This document shows positions 48,401-61,013 of a stretch of DNA of 64,000 nucleotides, piece by piece. The position numbers and the translations under genes are program-made. Location of the stretch: positions 124,001 through 188,000 of the forward strand of contig QJNS01000056.1 in assembly GCA_004154925.1 (NCBI GenBank), written 5' to 3'. The DNA comes from Monosporascus cannonballus. Its lineage: Eukaryota > Ascomycota > Sordariomycetes > Xylariales. The notes under the pieces are model-generated. The model had not been told where the DNA came from and ran no database searches. It saw only the letters and a list, made by a program, of their open reading frames with translations. How positions within the stretch are numbered: position 1 is the stretch's first letter; each line of letters opens with the position of its first letter.

Positions 48401-50653
48401 ATCCGAATCCAATTTTTAATAAACAAATTTATAAGTATTTTACGTAAAATTAACAATTTTTCCCTTAATATCCCATATAAAAATTTTTATAAAATTATTT
48501 TTTTTAACACGAAATATTTATTTTTAAGTTTATCGCTATATCGTTATTATTACGATAAAATAATAATAACAAATTTTAGTTATTTATAAAAAGGTTTCGG
48601 AATTTCCGTATTTTCTTAAAAAAACGTTTCATTATATCCTTAAAAATTAATTATGGCTTCATTTTTAAGGCCTTATTAATATTTTTTATGAAAATTACGA
48701 ATAATTATATCCTATTTTTTATGGCGGTTTTGTTGTATTATTATCGCGAAAGTTATAATTGCCATTAAACGGGCTTTTTTATACTTTTATAACCGCCTTT
48801 TTAAACGATCCTTAGGCTTTTTATCGAATTATCCTTTTTTACATAATATAAACGCAATAACGTTATTTGCGAAACGGATAAACCGTTACTTCGCCTTATA
48901 TATGATATTATTATATTTTATCCAGAATTCTTTTAAGATAAAAAGGTAAAATAAATCCTTAATTATATATTCCCAGATTCGTTTTAAACGGCCATTTAAG
49001 TTTACGTTAACGGAAATAATTTTTCGGATCGTAATTATTATAAAGTTATTATTTTTCGTTAACTTTAGCCGACGGAATATAATAAATATATGCTATAATT
49101 TTAAACGGGAAATTAATTATTAATTAAACGAAAAATAATAAATATATTTATTATTAATTAAAACGTCTAATATAAAAAAGGTATTATTTTATTTTTTATT
49201 AATATTTTATAAATATTTTATTACGTTTTTTGTATTAATAACTTTTAATAAGGGTTATTTTTTTTAAATTTTTGTTATCCGAATCGTTATTCCCGTTAAT
49301 AATATTTTGCGAATTCGTTGCAGTAATTTCCGTCCTAGCCGGATAAAGCCGTTTTACGAGTTTGTATTTAGGGCATTTTTAATTCGAATAACTTATGGTA
49401 ACGTAACAAAAGCATTATTTCTTTTATTTCCGAACTTTTATTTCGTTATCGGAAAGTTATTTCGTATAAGGCCGGTTATCCAAACCCTATTCCGAGCCGT
49501 TTCCGGATCTGTTTTTTTAATTATTCCGTTATTAGTTTATAAATTTAGAAATTAACGTAATTAATTACGTAATATCTGTTACAAATATATCCCTTTAAAC
49601 GTTTATTATTTAAGCCGGTTTACTGGTTTAACCGATATATTATTACTAATTAACCGTTTTATTTTTTTATTAAAATATTAAATTATCGTTTTTTTATTTA
49701 TATAATAATCGGGTAAAACCTTTAAGCGATTAATTATTTTTTTTATTTTACGTACTTAATAATCGTAATTATGGTAAATTATATTTTTTGCAATTAACGC
49801 GGTATGGAATTACGTATTAATACTGGCGTTTAGGAAAATTACCTTCATTATTAAAGGTTACGTTAACCCTTTATATTCGGCTAATTTAAATTTAAAATTT
49901 AATAAGTAATTTTGAAACCGTTAACTATTACCTTATTTTATATATTATAATTATTCTTTAATGGATTATATCGTTTACTTATTTTCGAATTATTTTTTTA
50001 TATAAAAAAAACTATTGACGTCAAAATCTTTTCGTAATCTTTTTATTTTAAACAAATAATTAAATCGTAATTATCTTTTAGTAAATATAAATATTATAAT
50101 ATTTAAACAAATTATTATAAAAAAGCCGGAAATAAACCGGTTTTCCTTTATTTTCGTACAGAATATAGCAAAAAATAAACGGAACGTTTTTTATTTCCCG
50201 TTTTACGAGGGCCATTTTATAGGCTTACGATTTGCTCCTGCGAACGCGTTATTAAGCGGCGGGCTTACCGTAAGTCCTTAATAAAATAAATTTTATCTTA
50301 TAAAAGCTTTTTTTTTTGCTTTCGTAAAAAAATATCTTTTTATTTCCGTTATCCAGTTAAGTAAGTTATTTATTATTTTGTTACGGTTAAAAACTAACTT
50401 GGCAAATTTCTTTTATTATATATTAAGTTTTTAAAATATATTTACGAACGATTAGTATTATAAGTTTTCCTTAATAATTTCGGATAAGGTTAATACCGTA
50501 AGTTTGTTTATGGTTTTGTCGGTTATGTTATTTTGCAATTATTTCGTTATAAAATGTTTTTTGGCTTATTATCCGTAACCAGGGTATTTTTGGGAAACGT
50601 TTCGCTTTTACCTAATTTTCTGGAAATTATAATAAATTATAACCTTAAATATA
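45494..50653 (-). pseudogene. gag-pol relic of element D
   Basis: The minus strand carries Ty3/Gypsy pol remains. At about 48,300-48,350 RT is readable as GLRFCVNYKELNKIIK, then NRY and, further on, GKLRSVYVLG where the family has a Lys-Thr-Ala-Phe-Arg-Thr-Arg-x-Gly stretch. By order, Gag should lie toward 50,600 and integrase toward 45,700. Frames such as 49307-49555 (plus) are antisense by-products. Saturated with stops. Confidence 0.75.
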
Positions 50654-50842
50654 TATAACGAGCATAATGCGTAAGTTAAACGGAAGTACGGCCCAATAAA
50701 GGTTTATATTTAAGGAAGGAGGGAAGGGGAGAAACAGCTAGCCACCAGCGAGGTGGCTGTTCTTTATATATATATGGGTGAGTTCGGGCTAAGGAGCTCG
50801 TTCCGTAAGCTCGAGCTGCCCTATAGGCCCTAGCCTGTAACA
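50654..50842 (-). repeat. right LTR of element D
   Basis: 189 bp, the less mutated copy. Ends GCCTGTAACA and is followed by the AAATA duplication. Confidence 0.88.
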
Positions 50843-50847
50843 AAATA

Positions 50848-51760
50848 ATAGAAATAGCTGATATGTTATATATAAAAGCATTAATTATATAAATATTTGA
50901 AAATTTATAAAATTTTAAAAAGATTTTAACGTACGTAATATTTTTTATAACAAACATAATAATTTAAAAATAAATTAATAATATAATTTTCGTATTACAA
51001 CTAAAATATAATAATATAAACTTTATAAAAAATTATAACCGTTATTACTTTTCAAACGATTATAAAATTTTATTACTATAAAGTTTATTATTTAACTTTC
51101 TTTATTCCAAAATCCAAGAATCGAAATATGTTACCATAGTATTTTTATAATAGTTTATAAATTGATAAAGTCCCTTTACCTTTTATCTTAATAAAATTTT
51201 TTAAAATCTAATAGATATTATATACTTTTTAAATATATTCTTAATGTACATAGATTATTATACAAAATAAGAAAATTAACTTTATTTTAAAGTTTTAATA
51301 AAGTTTTATAAGATAAATTATTTTAAATAATAAATTACTTCGCATATATAAACCTTAAATTAATAAATATATAAAATGATTAAATTTAACGTTTAAAGAA
51401 TACTTTAAATATTATATTAATTGCATTCAAAATAATTAAATTAAAATATCTTATTTTATAATTAATATGTAACATTGATTATTACGAAAATATTAAATTA
51501 ATCTTTATAAAGGCAGGTAATTTTAAATTTAATATTTATAACAACGTATATAACGCATTTATTAGCTTTAAAACATTATTTATATCAAAATATTATATAT
51601 ACTCATATTAAAAAATAAATATATATTCAAATCTTAAACATAATTAACTAAATAAATATTTTATTGAAAAGCAATTGAAAAGTTATTTTTTCAAAAAAGC
51701 TAAATAGCTTATTTCGTTATAAAAATGTTTAAATAAAATAATATAATATACCACTGAATT
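50848..51760 (+). pseudogene. Gypsy relic G: integrase region
   Basis: After element D the plus strand resumes Gypsy coding remains. At about 51,330-51,420 the frame reads NKLLRIYKP-stop-INKYIK then LNLTFKEYFKYYINCIQNN, corresponding to the well-known integrase segment around the catalytic Glu (S-T-A-Y-H-P-Q-T-D-G-Q-T-E-R pattern). Together with the RT at about 44,050 this shows one plus-strand element split by D. Confidence 0.7.
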
Positions 51761-52089
51761 TCAAACATATTGGTTTGTGTGGGGTCGTTGAGAAAATCTT
51801 AGAAAATAACTATTAATTCAAGTTATTACTAAAAGTCAGGTTCTACGTAATTTTCTGTATTTTCTTATTCGAATTATTAATAAATATTGTTAAAGTTTAT
51901 ACGAAACGAAAACGTATAAAAATAAAAGACGAAATAATATATAACGTGAAAAAAAACCTCGATATGCGAGAAAAAAATCGATTTACTCTGTATTTACTTA
52001 AGTGAAAAAAGTATCAAAATTTCGAAAATATCTAGAAATTCGAAAAAAAAATCTTATAACTACTCAACGTCTGTTGAAAAACTTTTACC
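51761..52089. other. end of Gypsy relic G, partly AT-rich
   Basis: Mixed composition. No readable integrase tail. It leads into the antisense ORF relic. Confidence 0.4.
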
Positions 52090-52390
52090 AATAACGACAG
52101 AACAATTAATAATAGTATCCTAGTTCGGTTTGATTTAACGATTAAAGGGGACCAATAAATCTCTGGAACAAACCAGTTAATTACTAGATCGGAAAACGCA
52201 GCAGCGGCTTTTGTACATTGTTGCTCTTCTAACTCGTCTAGGTCTTCGACTTTATAACGGATTATTTCGGCCGCCTTTTTACCAAAAATCTTTTTTTAAC
52301 GATGTGAACACTGCAAACGGGCCTGAAAAAGAATAATTCGGCCTCTTTTTCTCTTTTTCAATTTGATTAGTTTTTGAAAATGTTCGTACT
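52090..52390 (-). pseudogene. antisense accessory ORF relic of Gypsy G
   Basis: The minus strand reads openly from about 52,290 to 52,130 as IFGKKAAEIIRYKVEDLDEL, EEQQCTKAAAAFSDLVINWF, then VPEIYWSPL. This is a charged helical segment followed by an Ala/Ser stretch and two Asn/Tyr-Trp motifs, like the ends of the antisense ORFs in A, B and C. Its place (3' of the integrase, opposite strand) is the same relative position. Only the C-terminal part is legible. Confidence 0.5.
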
Positions 52391-52408
52391 ATTAAAATAA
52401 TAAACTTA

Positions 52409-52890
52409 CTGCGCATTGAAACTTGTACACGCCCTATAACGGCCCTATCTTACTATGTAGATCTGCAACTTTGATAATTCGTACTAATTCGAAAATTAAA
52501 GTTATTTATAATTGGCAAAGTGATTTTGAAAATTCTGAATCTGGTATTTAGTATTTAGTATATTATTTTTTTGCCTTACGTAACGCTTTAATCCTTTTCG
52601 CCATTTTATCGATTAAGTAGTTTATTAAAACTTAAAAGATTGTTTATTATTTTTCTTTAATTTATTAAGCCAATACAACACGAATTTTTACGTTATTTTT
52701 AAGTTTGTAAACGTTTAAATATTTTTTATGAAAAATCGTTTTTATATATTTTTATACGTATTCGATAAAATTAATATTTGAGTTGTAACCAAGTTATTCA
52801 ATTAATCGTATCTTATATATTTCGAATTACGTTATTACTTTACCGGATTTATATATTTTCGTATTATTTTATTAATAACATATATTATGG
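52409..52890 (-). mobile_element. Tc1/mariner copy 2, truncated by element C
   Basis: Begins at a TA (52407-52408) with CTGCGCATTGAAACTTGTAC, the same terminal repeat as copy 1, and continues as the reverse complement of the 3' part of copy 1. The Tc1 catalytic block is visible on the minus strand near 52,750-52,800 as LIE-stop-LGYNSNINFIEYV. The rest of the copy should lie beyond element C, outside the window. Confidence 0.82.
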
Positions 52891-53292
52891 TGTGACGAGC
52901 TAAGGGGTTTAACTAACTATTAAACCTTAGTCGTACGGGTTTATATTGGCAGGAGTATCGTGGGAATCTGAACAATAAATATAGTAATCGTATTACGTTT
53001 CGTAATACCAAGGGTGCCTTAAGTAACGATGTTATATTGCAAACCATTAATATTAATAAATATTACAAGCTAAATTATATAGATTATGGAAAAAATAAAC
53101 GTATATATTTTCCTTCTTTTTGGCTCAATTATTTATAATTATATAACCGGTAATACTTATGATTATTTAAGATTATTTTAGATCATTAATAATTATTGGT
53201 TTGGTAGTGATTACCGTTACGTAACCTATGGGGTGGTCCGTATAATCTTTATTTAATTATTTGTTGAAGCCGGAGTTTATCGGGTCGTAATA
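52891..53292 (-). repeat. left LTR of element C
   Basis: 402 bp, TGTGACGAG...GTCGTAATA. It shares GTCGTACGGGTTTATATTGG and GTATTACGTTTCGTAATACC with the LTR of element A. Confidence 0.85.
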
Positions 53293-53960
53293 CGATTTTT
53301 CTTTTTTCAAAATCTTGTCATCAAAATTTCTTTTTTTCTTTTTTCGCTTGGTAAGTCATTTCTTTTATTCCCATTATATCGTTTTATATTTTTAAGATGC
53401 ACTGTATTTTTAGTTCTTTTACCGTTCGTCGTGTTGATTTCGTAAAATCTTTTGACGAATTTCGGTACGAAGTTTTACATTATTTTTAATAGTTTTCGAA
53501 AAATATAAAGTGTAAAATAATGGACAATATTTTAAGATGTAAAAAATATGTTAATCGGGGTCGGTTTTATAATAGTACCGATATACCCATTTTCTTTTTG
53601 CAAAATATTTGTCGAAAGTATTAATATTTGGAACGTAAGGAAACGCTTACCGAAAAACAATTGCTAAAGTTTTAACGGTTTTATTTTAAGGCCTAACGTC
53701 GTTATCAAGAAAAAAATAAATAAAGCTTTTTTCGTTTTATATGTTTACGTAAGCAAAAGGCGCTAGTTCGTTCGAAAAACGTTATCATGGTATAACGTAA
53801 ACTTTAATCGTTGGACGAATTAAAGGAACAAAAACGTTAAAAATAAAAATAGTTAAAGGCTGCCGTTATAATTATTACGTTAACGCAAGCCGCAGCCAAC
53901 TAACCCGATATCCTAGTTATTGATTGGTCGACCGTTAACTAGGATACGTCCGTCGTTATT
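53293..53960 (+). pseudogene. antisense accessory ORF relic in element C
   Basis: Plus strand, between LTR and pol. The tail near 53,860-53,960 reads AAVIIITLTQAAAN-stop-PDILVIDWSTVN-stop-DTSVV, collinear with element B. The upstream part is too mutated to follow. Confidence 0.5.
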
Positions 53961-54278
53961 AATAAAAATTCTTTAATAAGCGTTAAGCGCTAATAAAATT
54001 TTTAGCAAATTCTTAAGTATTTTCGGAATCCGGGTATTTTTTTTATTTAATCCGGTACTAAGTAAGTTTATTTTATTTTCATATATCGAAAATTTTTCCA
54101 TTTCGTATGTTTTTTGGTTTTTTATTTCCATATCGTTTTATACCGTATGTATTTTAATCGTATTTACTGTTAATTCGAATAAAAAAACGTAAAAAGTTAA
54201 ATAGAGTTTAATTTTTGGTGGAAGTTCTAATTAGTAATTATTTTTTAAGATTTTCTTAGTAATTTTATATGGACCGAT

Positions 54279-54672
54279 TATGACGGCTAGGCGGTTTAAC
54301 CAACTATTAACCTTAAGTCGACGGGTTTATGTTAGTAGAAGTATCGTAGGAATCTGAACGATAAATACAGTAACGTATCACGTTTCGGAATACCAAAAGT
54401 GCCTTACGTAACGATATTATATTGCAAATTAAAGCTATTTAAACTATGGGAATAATAAGCGTATATATTCTTATTTTGGCTCAAGGTACTTAAACGGTTT
54501 AAACTCTTAAACCCGTTAAACCCTTTAAGCTCTCCTATTAGCTCAAAGGGCTTAAAGTGCTTAACGCCTTAAAACCTTTAAGCCAGTTATATAACGTTTT
54601 AACTTAGGTTAAAACTAACCTTTTCGTAATTCCAACTGTTTAAAAGGAAACCAAGACTATTAGATTATAATA
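54279..54672 (-). repeat. left LTR of element B
   Basis: 394 bp. Shares its first 200 bases with the LTRs of A and C but has its own middle section, rich in TTAAGC/TTTAAGC words (for example CCCGTTAAACCCTTTAAGC). Confidence 0.88.
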
Positions 54673-54689
54673 TAATTTCCCTTTTTCCA

Positions 54690-55290
54690 GGATATTTATC
54701 CCTAAAAATCAAATTATTTATTTATTACTTTCGGCAAATAACCTTCTTTTTTACATATTTATTATATCAGATCGAATAGAAAAATCTCGTTTCTGTAAAC
54801 GTATTAATACTTTAATTCTTTTAGAACGTATTAAACATTTTAATTTTAAAATATTTTCTTATTTCCGTTACAAAAAGGAAAGTACGGAATATAAAATTAT
54901 TCAAGGGTTTTTAAAATGTACGCGATATATCCATTATAAGGGTTTTTATAACGTTTTTGGTTTTTCGGAAACCGAATACCAAAATTTTTTTGACGAAAAA
55001 AACCGTTTAAAACGTAAAAAGGAATAAGTTCGTAAAATATTACGCGCCGCCGCTAACAAATTAGATCGTTTACAAAAATAAAGGCGGTTGCTTCGTCGCT
55101 ATAAAATGGAAATACTTTGCCGCAATATTCAAAGTGCGGAAGCGATAAAAAAAATTTAAGCGCTTGCAAAAGGAATAGGAATAATTGGAGGCCGCCGTTA
55201 CGGCTATTACATTAATGCAGGCCGCGGCCGATTAACCCGATATTCCGGCTATTAACCGGTCGGCCGTTAACTGGGACATGCCCGTCGCTA
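54690..55290 (+). pseudogene. antisense accessory ORF relic in element B (best preserved)
   Basis: The most legible copy. From about 54,780 the plus strand reads RFCKRINTLILLERIKHFNF, then KCTRYIHYKGFYNVFGFSET, then a Lys/Arg/Glu-rich helix (ILRAAANKLDRLQK, RRLLRRYKMEILCRNIQSAE). The end is frame-shifted: AAVTAITLMQAAAD-stop-PDIPAINRSAVNWDMPVATS. Spaced Cys (and Tyr, as expected from mutated Cys codons) followed by a coiled coil suggests a small Cys-cluster protein of about 200 residues. It lies antisense to gag-pol between pol and LTR. I do not know a named family for it. Confidence 0.6.
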
Positions 55291-55299
55291 CTAGTAAAA

Positions 55300-58200
55300 G
55301 TTCTTTAATAAACGTTAGGCGCCAATAAGATTTTTGGCGGGTTCTCAAATATTTTCGAAATCTGGATATTTTTTCCATTTAATTAGGTACTAAGTAAATC
55401 CATTTTATTTTCGCATATCCAAATCTTTCTTTATTTTATATATTTATTTGTTTTTCATTTTTATATCGTTTTATACCGTATATATTTTAATTATATTTAT
55501 TATTAACTTAAGTTAAAAATGTAAAAAATTAAATAAAATATAATTTGTAATAAAAGGTTTAATTAATAATTATTTTTTAAAACTGTTTTGGCAATTTTAT
55601 ATAAACCGACATATTTAAAATCGAATATTTTATTAAAGTACTTTATTTAAATATTTTTTGTAATAAAAATTATTTTTTCCTTTTTGGAAAATTTATTTTT
55701 TAATTTTGTTTAATTGTAATATTTGCTTATTTGATTTTGTACGAATTTTAATTTCGTCTTTATTTCTTAATGTAATTATCATAATTATTTTAACGTAAAA
55801 ATTATTTTAATATTAATTAAATTATTATTACGTATTTTTTATAAACTTTTAAAATAAAATTAAAATTTACGTTCGTAAGTATTATTTTAATACTTTCGTA
55901 ATAATTAGTATTATAAATTAATTATGCAATTAATAACTTTGTAACTTAATTATTTTGTTTGTAATTAATATAATATTGTAAGTAAAGCTTTTAAATTTAA
56001 TTTATTTATTTTATTTATTTATCGGATTAAAATTTAAATATATTAAATAATTTATACTTTAAGCCAATTTATATTATAAAATTCTATTAAAACTTAAATA
56101 TAAATTTTAATCCTTTATTTAATGTAATCTTTGTTAATAATATATATATATATATTGAAAATATATTTGAAAAAACTATATACCAATTAATTAACGTTTA
56201 TATACTTATAATATGGTAAGAAATAAGGAAACTTCGTAAATCGGTCGACGACTACGAAAATATTATCATAATATATTTTCTTAATTAAATCCTTTAATAT
56301 AAAAACTTAATAATAAAGTTAAACATAATTAAAAATTATAATTATTTTGTAATTAATAATAATTATAACTTTTGGTAAGGTTTATATCGTTAGATTTTTG
56401 TTTTAACGCAAATAATGGATTACCGTATAACTTTTTATATTATTAATTTTATTTTAAGAAAAAAATATATTTGTCGAAATCGTTTTAAAGTCTTATAAAT
56501 CTCTGGATATCCGTATAATTAATATTTGTATATTTTTCGTACTGAATCCTTTTAATATTTCTTTAAAATTTACATCTTATCCGTTTTTTAGTTTTTTACA
56601 AAATTATCATTATATTACTAAATGCTTTAATATATATTTAAAGGTGTTACCCAAATTATCATAATTTATCGTAAACGTAAATATTTTTTTATAATAATAT
56701 CGAAAATTATATGGCTAACTTTAATAAAATCTTTTTAAGGTTTGGTCGCTTATTTAAAACGTTTATTTCATCGTTTTTTAAACTTTTCTTATAAATAATA
56801 ACAAAATCGAAATTCGCTAATATTTCCGCATATTTCAATTATTATCTTATAATTTCTTTAATTATAATAAATTTAGTAAAATTTTAATAATCGGTATAAA
56901 CCTTAACCTAATACAAATTTTCCTTTCAGAAATGCCTAAATTTTCGAAATACCATAATAGTGGCCATAAATTCCTTATCTGGAATACCATAATTAATTCT
57001 GCTTCTTTTAATTTGTACGAAAAAAATACAATAAAATATAATTTACCTTAATTATTTCATTATTTAATCATTACGCTTAACGCGTAATCCGAAATATCGG
57101 TTTTTAATTTAACGGGGCGGTTTAAATTATATATAATTAGTATTATCTTATTGGTAATCGTATTCTTAATATCGTAATATACCTTTTCCGTATCTGGCAT
57201 TTATTTAAATTTTCTTGTATAAGATTTATTACGGGTATAATTATTTTGCTAAAATTTCGAATAAAATTTCTATAATAATTAAAGAATTTAAACAATACTT
57301 ATATCTCCTTAACCGTTATTAATATTTGCCATTTTATAACTGTAATAACCTTCTCAAAATCCATTTTAATATATCCTAAAATAATAATATATCCCAGATA
57401 TTCCATTTCTTATATATGGAATTAACTTTTTTATTGTATTAATAAATAACCTTACGTCTTATAAAACTTAAAAAACCATATAAACGTATTTTACGTATAT
57501 TTCTTTTATTTTTAAAAAAATAAAAATATTATCGAAATAGTAAATAACGAAAATATCGAAATATTCTTGTAATATGTAATTAACCGTTCGCTGGAAAATT
57601 ACTAATACGTTCGTAAGTCCCATTAATATAACTAAATATTCAAATAATCCGTATTTCGTTTTAAAAGTTATTTTCCATTCGTATTTTTTCGTAATCTTAA
57701 TAAAGTTATATTTATTTTTAAAATCGAATGCGGTAAACTATTTAGCTCCGTACAATTGATCTTTTATTTCCGTAATTAAAGATAATAATATTTAATTCTT
57801 AATTATAATATTATTTAAGTATTAATAATTAATTATAAATTATAATTTCCTATTGTCTTTAATACGAAAAATATTAAATATTTTATTAATAATTTCGAAA
57901 GTCGAATTTATATTTTTTTATAACTAATTTTCTAAATATTTTTTAAAAGTACGTAATTTATTTTTATTAAGATTATAAATAAGGTAAAACTTTATCGAAA
58001 ATCCTTCCTTAAAAATTATTTTATAATCTTATTAGTTATATTTTAATAATTTCGTATTAAGTCCGTTTTTAAAAAGCTGTTCGTATTTATAATTTTATAA
58101 GAATATATTAATTAAATTTTTTAACTTTTTAAATTATTAATCTTATTATTTCAGATCGTTATTTAATTATTTTAATGTCGCTTTAATAATAATAACGATA

Positions 58201-60600
58201 TATCGTATTTTTCTTTAATACCCGTTTTTTTATATTTTATTCTTTTAAGTAATAAAGTATTTATCGTATCCTTGTACTTGTATTCGTCGCCATTATCGAT
58301 TAAATATCGAAATCTTAATTTCTTTTATTAATAAGAAATAAAATAAACTTTATTTGGCCAGTTTTTCCGTTAATTAAAATTTTTTATTAACGTATTCATA
58401 ATAATCCTAAAATTATATCGTAATTCTTAAATAAAACGATATCGAAATTAATTATTTATTATTATTTTTTAATAAAAATCTTAAGGTAATTAATTTCGCG
58501 TATAACTTTTCCATTATTATAAGCAAAATCTTAACTTTCGGTATTCGTTGCTATATAAGGTTTTAACTTGTATTTTCATAATAATCTAAATTTATTAACT
58601 ATATTTAATATAATATAAGTTCCGCCCAAAGTTCCGTAATCTACCATTACGGTATACCAATATGTTCCGATTCATATATCCAAAATAATAAGGTTATTAA
58701 CGTTTCTTATCGTCGCATTTAAAACCTTTTTTAAATTCTTTTTAAACTTTTTTAGGTTTCGTTATCCTGCAACTTTTTTATAGGTAATTTTCTTTTTTTA
58801 ATTCTTATTCGAATCTATTAAATCTTACTTATATTTTTTTGTTTAACGCGTTTAATTACTATATTTATCGTTATTGTCAGCGTATTATTCCTTCGAATCG
58901 GATTAATTATTTTTAATTCTTTTATAATTTTTTTTCATATTGGATAAATTATTTTCTTATGTTTACGATTTTATTTTATTATACGTTATTTTAATTATGG
59001 TTTTAAAGATCTCCTATAAATTAACATATTTCTTTCTTAATAACCTTTTTTTAAAGATTTGTAATAAATATTAATGAAAAATAAAAATCCGTAATAATTC
59101 TTTAATAATGTTTTTTTACGGTACGCTAAATTAACTGTTTTTCCGTTTGGTAATTATATTACCTATAATAACATATTTTTTTTTACAAATATTATTTTCT
59201 TTCGGACTAACTTTTTATTTCGACTAATTGTTAAATACTTTTTGGGGCTATAGTTCGAAATTATCGATATTATTATTTATTATTTTTATTATTTTCGGTA
59301 CGGTTTGGAAAATTAAAATTTTTATAATATATATAGGTAATTTATTCGTAAATATATTATTTTTATTTTTCGTAATCGGGATATTGTCGTCGTTAATAAT
59401 ATATGGTATGTATTTTGCCATATCGATTAAGAATTTCGGGATAAATGTTTTCCGTCTAATCTTAATATTTGCGTAATTATTCTTATAATGTTTTTTGCTA
59501 TATTCGCAATTTTTATTAAGCAAGCTTTTTAACTTTTCGCATTTTTCGTTAGATTTTTTATCGGGATAATTTTTATTAGGCCTTTTATTGTAAGCTTAAT
59601 ACGTATTTGGCCTAGATTATGTTAATAACTTTATTATCATTTCTTATATTATTCCTGGTTTATTTTTCCGGTATAAGGATTTAATTATTTTATCGTAACT
59701 TTTTAAGTTTTTTGTATTTATAAACCTTATATCTTATTTTGTCATAATTAAAATATTTAATCTGGTTCCAGTTTTATTTATGGGTAACGCCGAATTCCAT
59801 AAGCCCTAACGCCGTTTCGTAAAAAATAAAGGGTGCATTTTGTTTTTTCCCTTAATTAAATTTGTTATATTTCGAACGTAAAACATATTATTCTTTTTTC
59901 TTTTATTATTTCTTAAACAATTTATTATTAATTTTAATTACCTTTATAATATACCGGTTTAAAATAACTAATCGTTTAATCCGAATAATCTTATTTTTCA
60001 CATTATCCTTTAACCTTTTATAAAATATATCGATAAAGGTATCGGTTTTGTCGTTTTCCTATTCCGCCTTAGCCGCAAAACTTTTAAAGGTTACGGCGTA
60101 CTTAGATACGGGTCCTTTTTATCGGAATTATAAAAATTACTAGGCCGTAAATCGTTCTTTATCCGGATTGCCGAAATTATTACGGACTCTATTTTCGAAA
60201 TTAATATAAAATAAAAAAATCTTATTAAAAAAATTTTCCTTATCCGGCTTTCTTATTTTTAAAAAGTTTCCTATAATAAGTTTAAATTAATTAACCGCAT
60301 TTCTTATTAGACATATTTTTATTGCTAGGACCTTATCCGCTGGATCGCTAAGGTCCAAAAAGCGAAAATAAATTCGTATTTAAATTAGGAAAATCTAAAA
60401 CTTACCTTTTCTGTTATAGGGTTCCGGCTTCTTAAGTTTTATACGGGCGAAAACGGGTTAGGCAAATAACGTAACTCTAAGTTATCGAACTTTTTTTTAG
60501 CTTCTGAATTCAAACCTAAAATTGCTAAATAAAGGTTTTTTAATTGTTAGTCAATATTTTAATAATATTAAAATATTACTTAAAGTTTAACGGCACTATT
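55300..60600 (-). pseudogene. gag-pol relic of element B
   Basis: Minus strand, collinear with element A. RNase H remains near 56,870-56,910 (VYTDY-stop-NF). The zinc-knuckle-like segment lies near 59,480-59,523 (NCEYSKKHYKNNYANIK). Gag is at the right end. The frames 59228-59476 and 59248-59523 are opposite readings of this same Gag/protease segment. Confidence 0.78.
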
Positions 60601-60618
60601 AAACAAAACTTTATAACG

Positions 60619-61013
60619 TATAATAACTAAGCGGTTTAACTAATTATTAAACCTTAAGTTAACGAATTTATATTAATAGGAATATCGTAGAAATCTAAAT
60701 AATAAATATAATAACGTATTACGTTTTGTAATATCAAAAGTGCTTTAAATAACGATATTATATTACAAATTGAAACTGTTTAAACTATGGAAATAATAAG
60801 CATATATATCCTTATCTTAGCTTAAGGTGCTTAAGCGGCTTAAACCCTTAAGCCCGTTAAACCCTTTAAGTTCTCCTATTGGTTCAAAGGGCTCAAGGTG
60901 CTTGGCGTCTTGAAACCTTTAAGCCAGTTACGTAATGTCTTGGCTTAGGTTAGAACTGACCTTTTCGTAGTTCCGACCGTTTAAGAGGAAGCCAAGACCG
61001 TTAGGTCATAACA
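60619..61013 (-). repeat. right LTR of element B
   Basis: 395 bp. Its right half (60,880-61,013) is the least mutated part of any Gypsy LTR here. Ends GTCATAACA directly before CCGAT. Confidence 0.9.

Larger units (their letters stand above)
45304..50842 (-). mobile_element. Ty3/Gypsy LTR retrotransposon D (dead)
   Basis: 5539 bp, coding strand minus, with 190-bp LTRs at 45304-45493 and 50654-50842 and a perfect target duplication AAATA (45299-45303 and 50843-50847). LTRs start TGTGACGGGC (TATAACGAGC on the right) and end CCTGTAACA (CCTATAATA on the left), and contain CCCAATAAAGG and TATATA motifs. It is shorter than A and B, with a different LTR family sharing only the TGTGACG start. It is inserted in relic G. 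Confidence 0.9.
52891..54278 (-). mobile_element. Ty3/Gypsy element C, left part
   Basis: Starts with an LTR at 52891 inserted in mariner copy 2, then the accessory ORF relic and the end of pol. It is interrupted at 54278 by element B and resumes at 61014 (after B and its duplication), running off the window at 64000. It is the same family as element A: collinear LTR and internal sequence. The right end and target duplication (expected TATGG) are not in view. Confidence 0.85.
54279..61013 (-). mobile_element. Ty3/Gypsy LTR retrotransposon B (dead), nested in C
   Basis: 6735 bp, coding strand minus, LTRs 54279-54672 and 60619-61013, with perfect target duplication CCGAT (54274-54278 and 61014-61018). 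The host sequence on either side (TATGGACCGAT | CCGATATACTTGAAATT) rejoins to match an uninterrupted stretch of element A near 27,240. LTR starts are TATGACGGC / TATAATAAC and ends TAATA / TAACA. Confidence 0.92.

Noticed and set aside
50676..50957. 93-codon minus-strand frame
   Set aside because: Runs across the right LTR of element D into its flank, so it cannot be a real gene.
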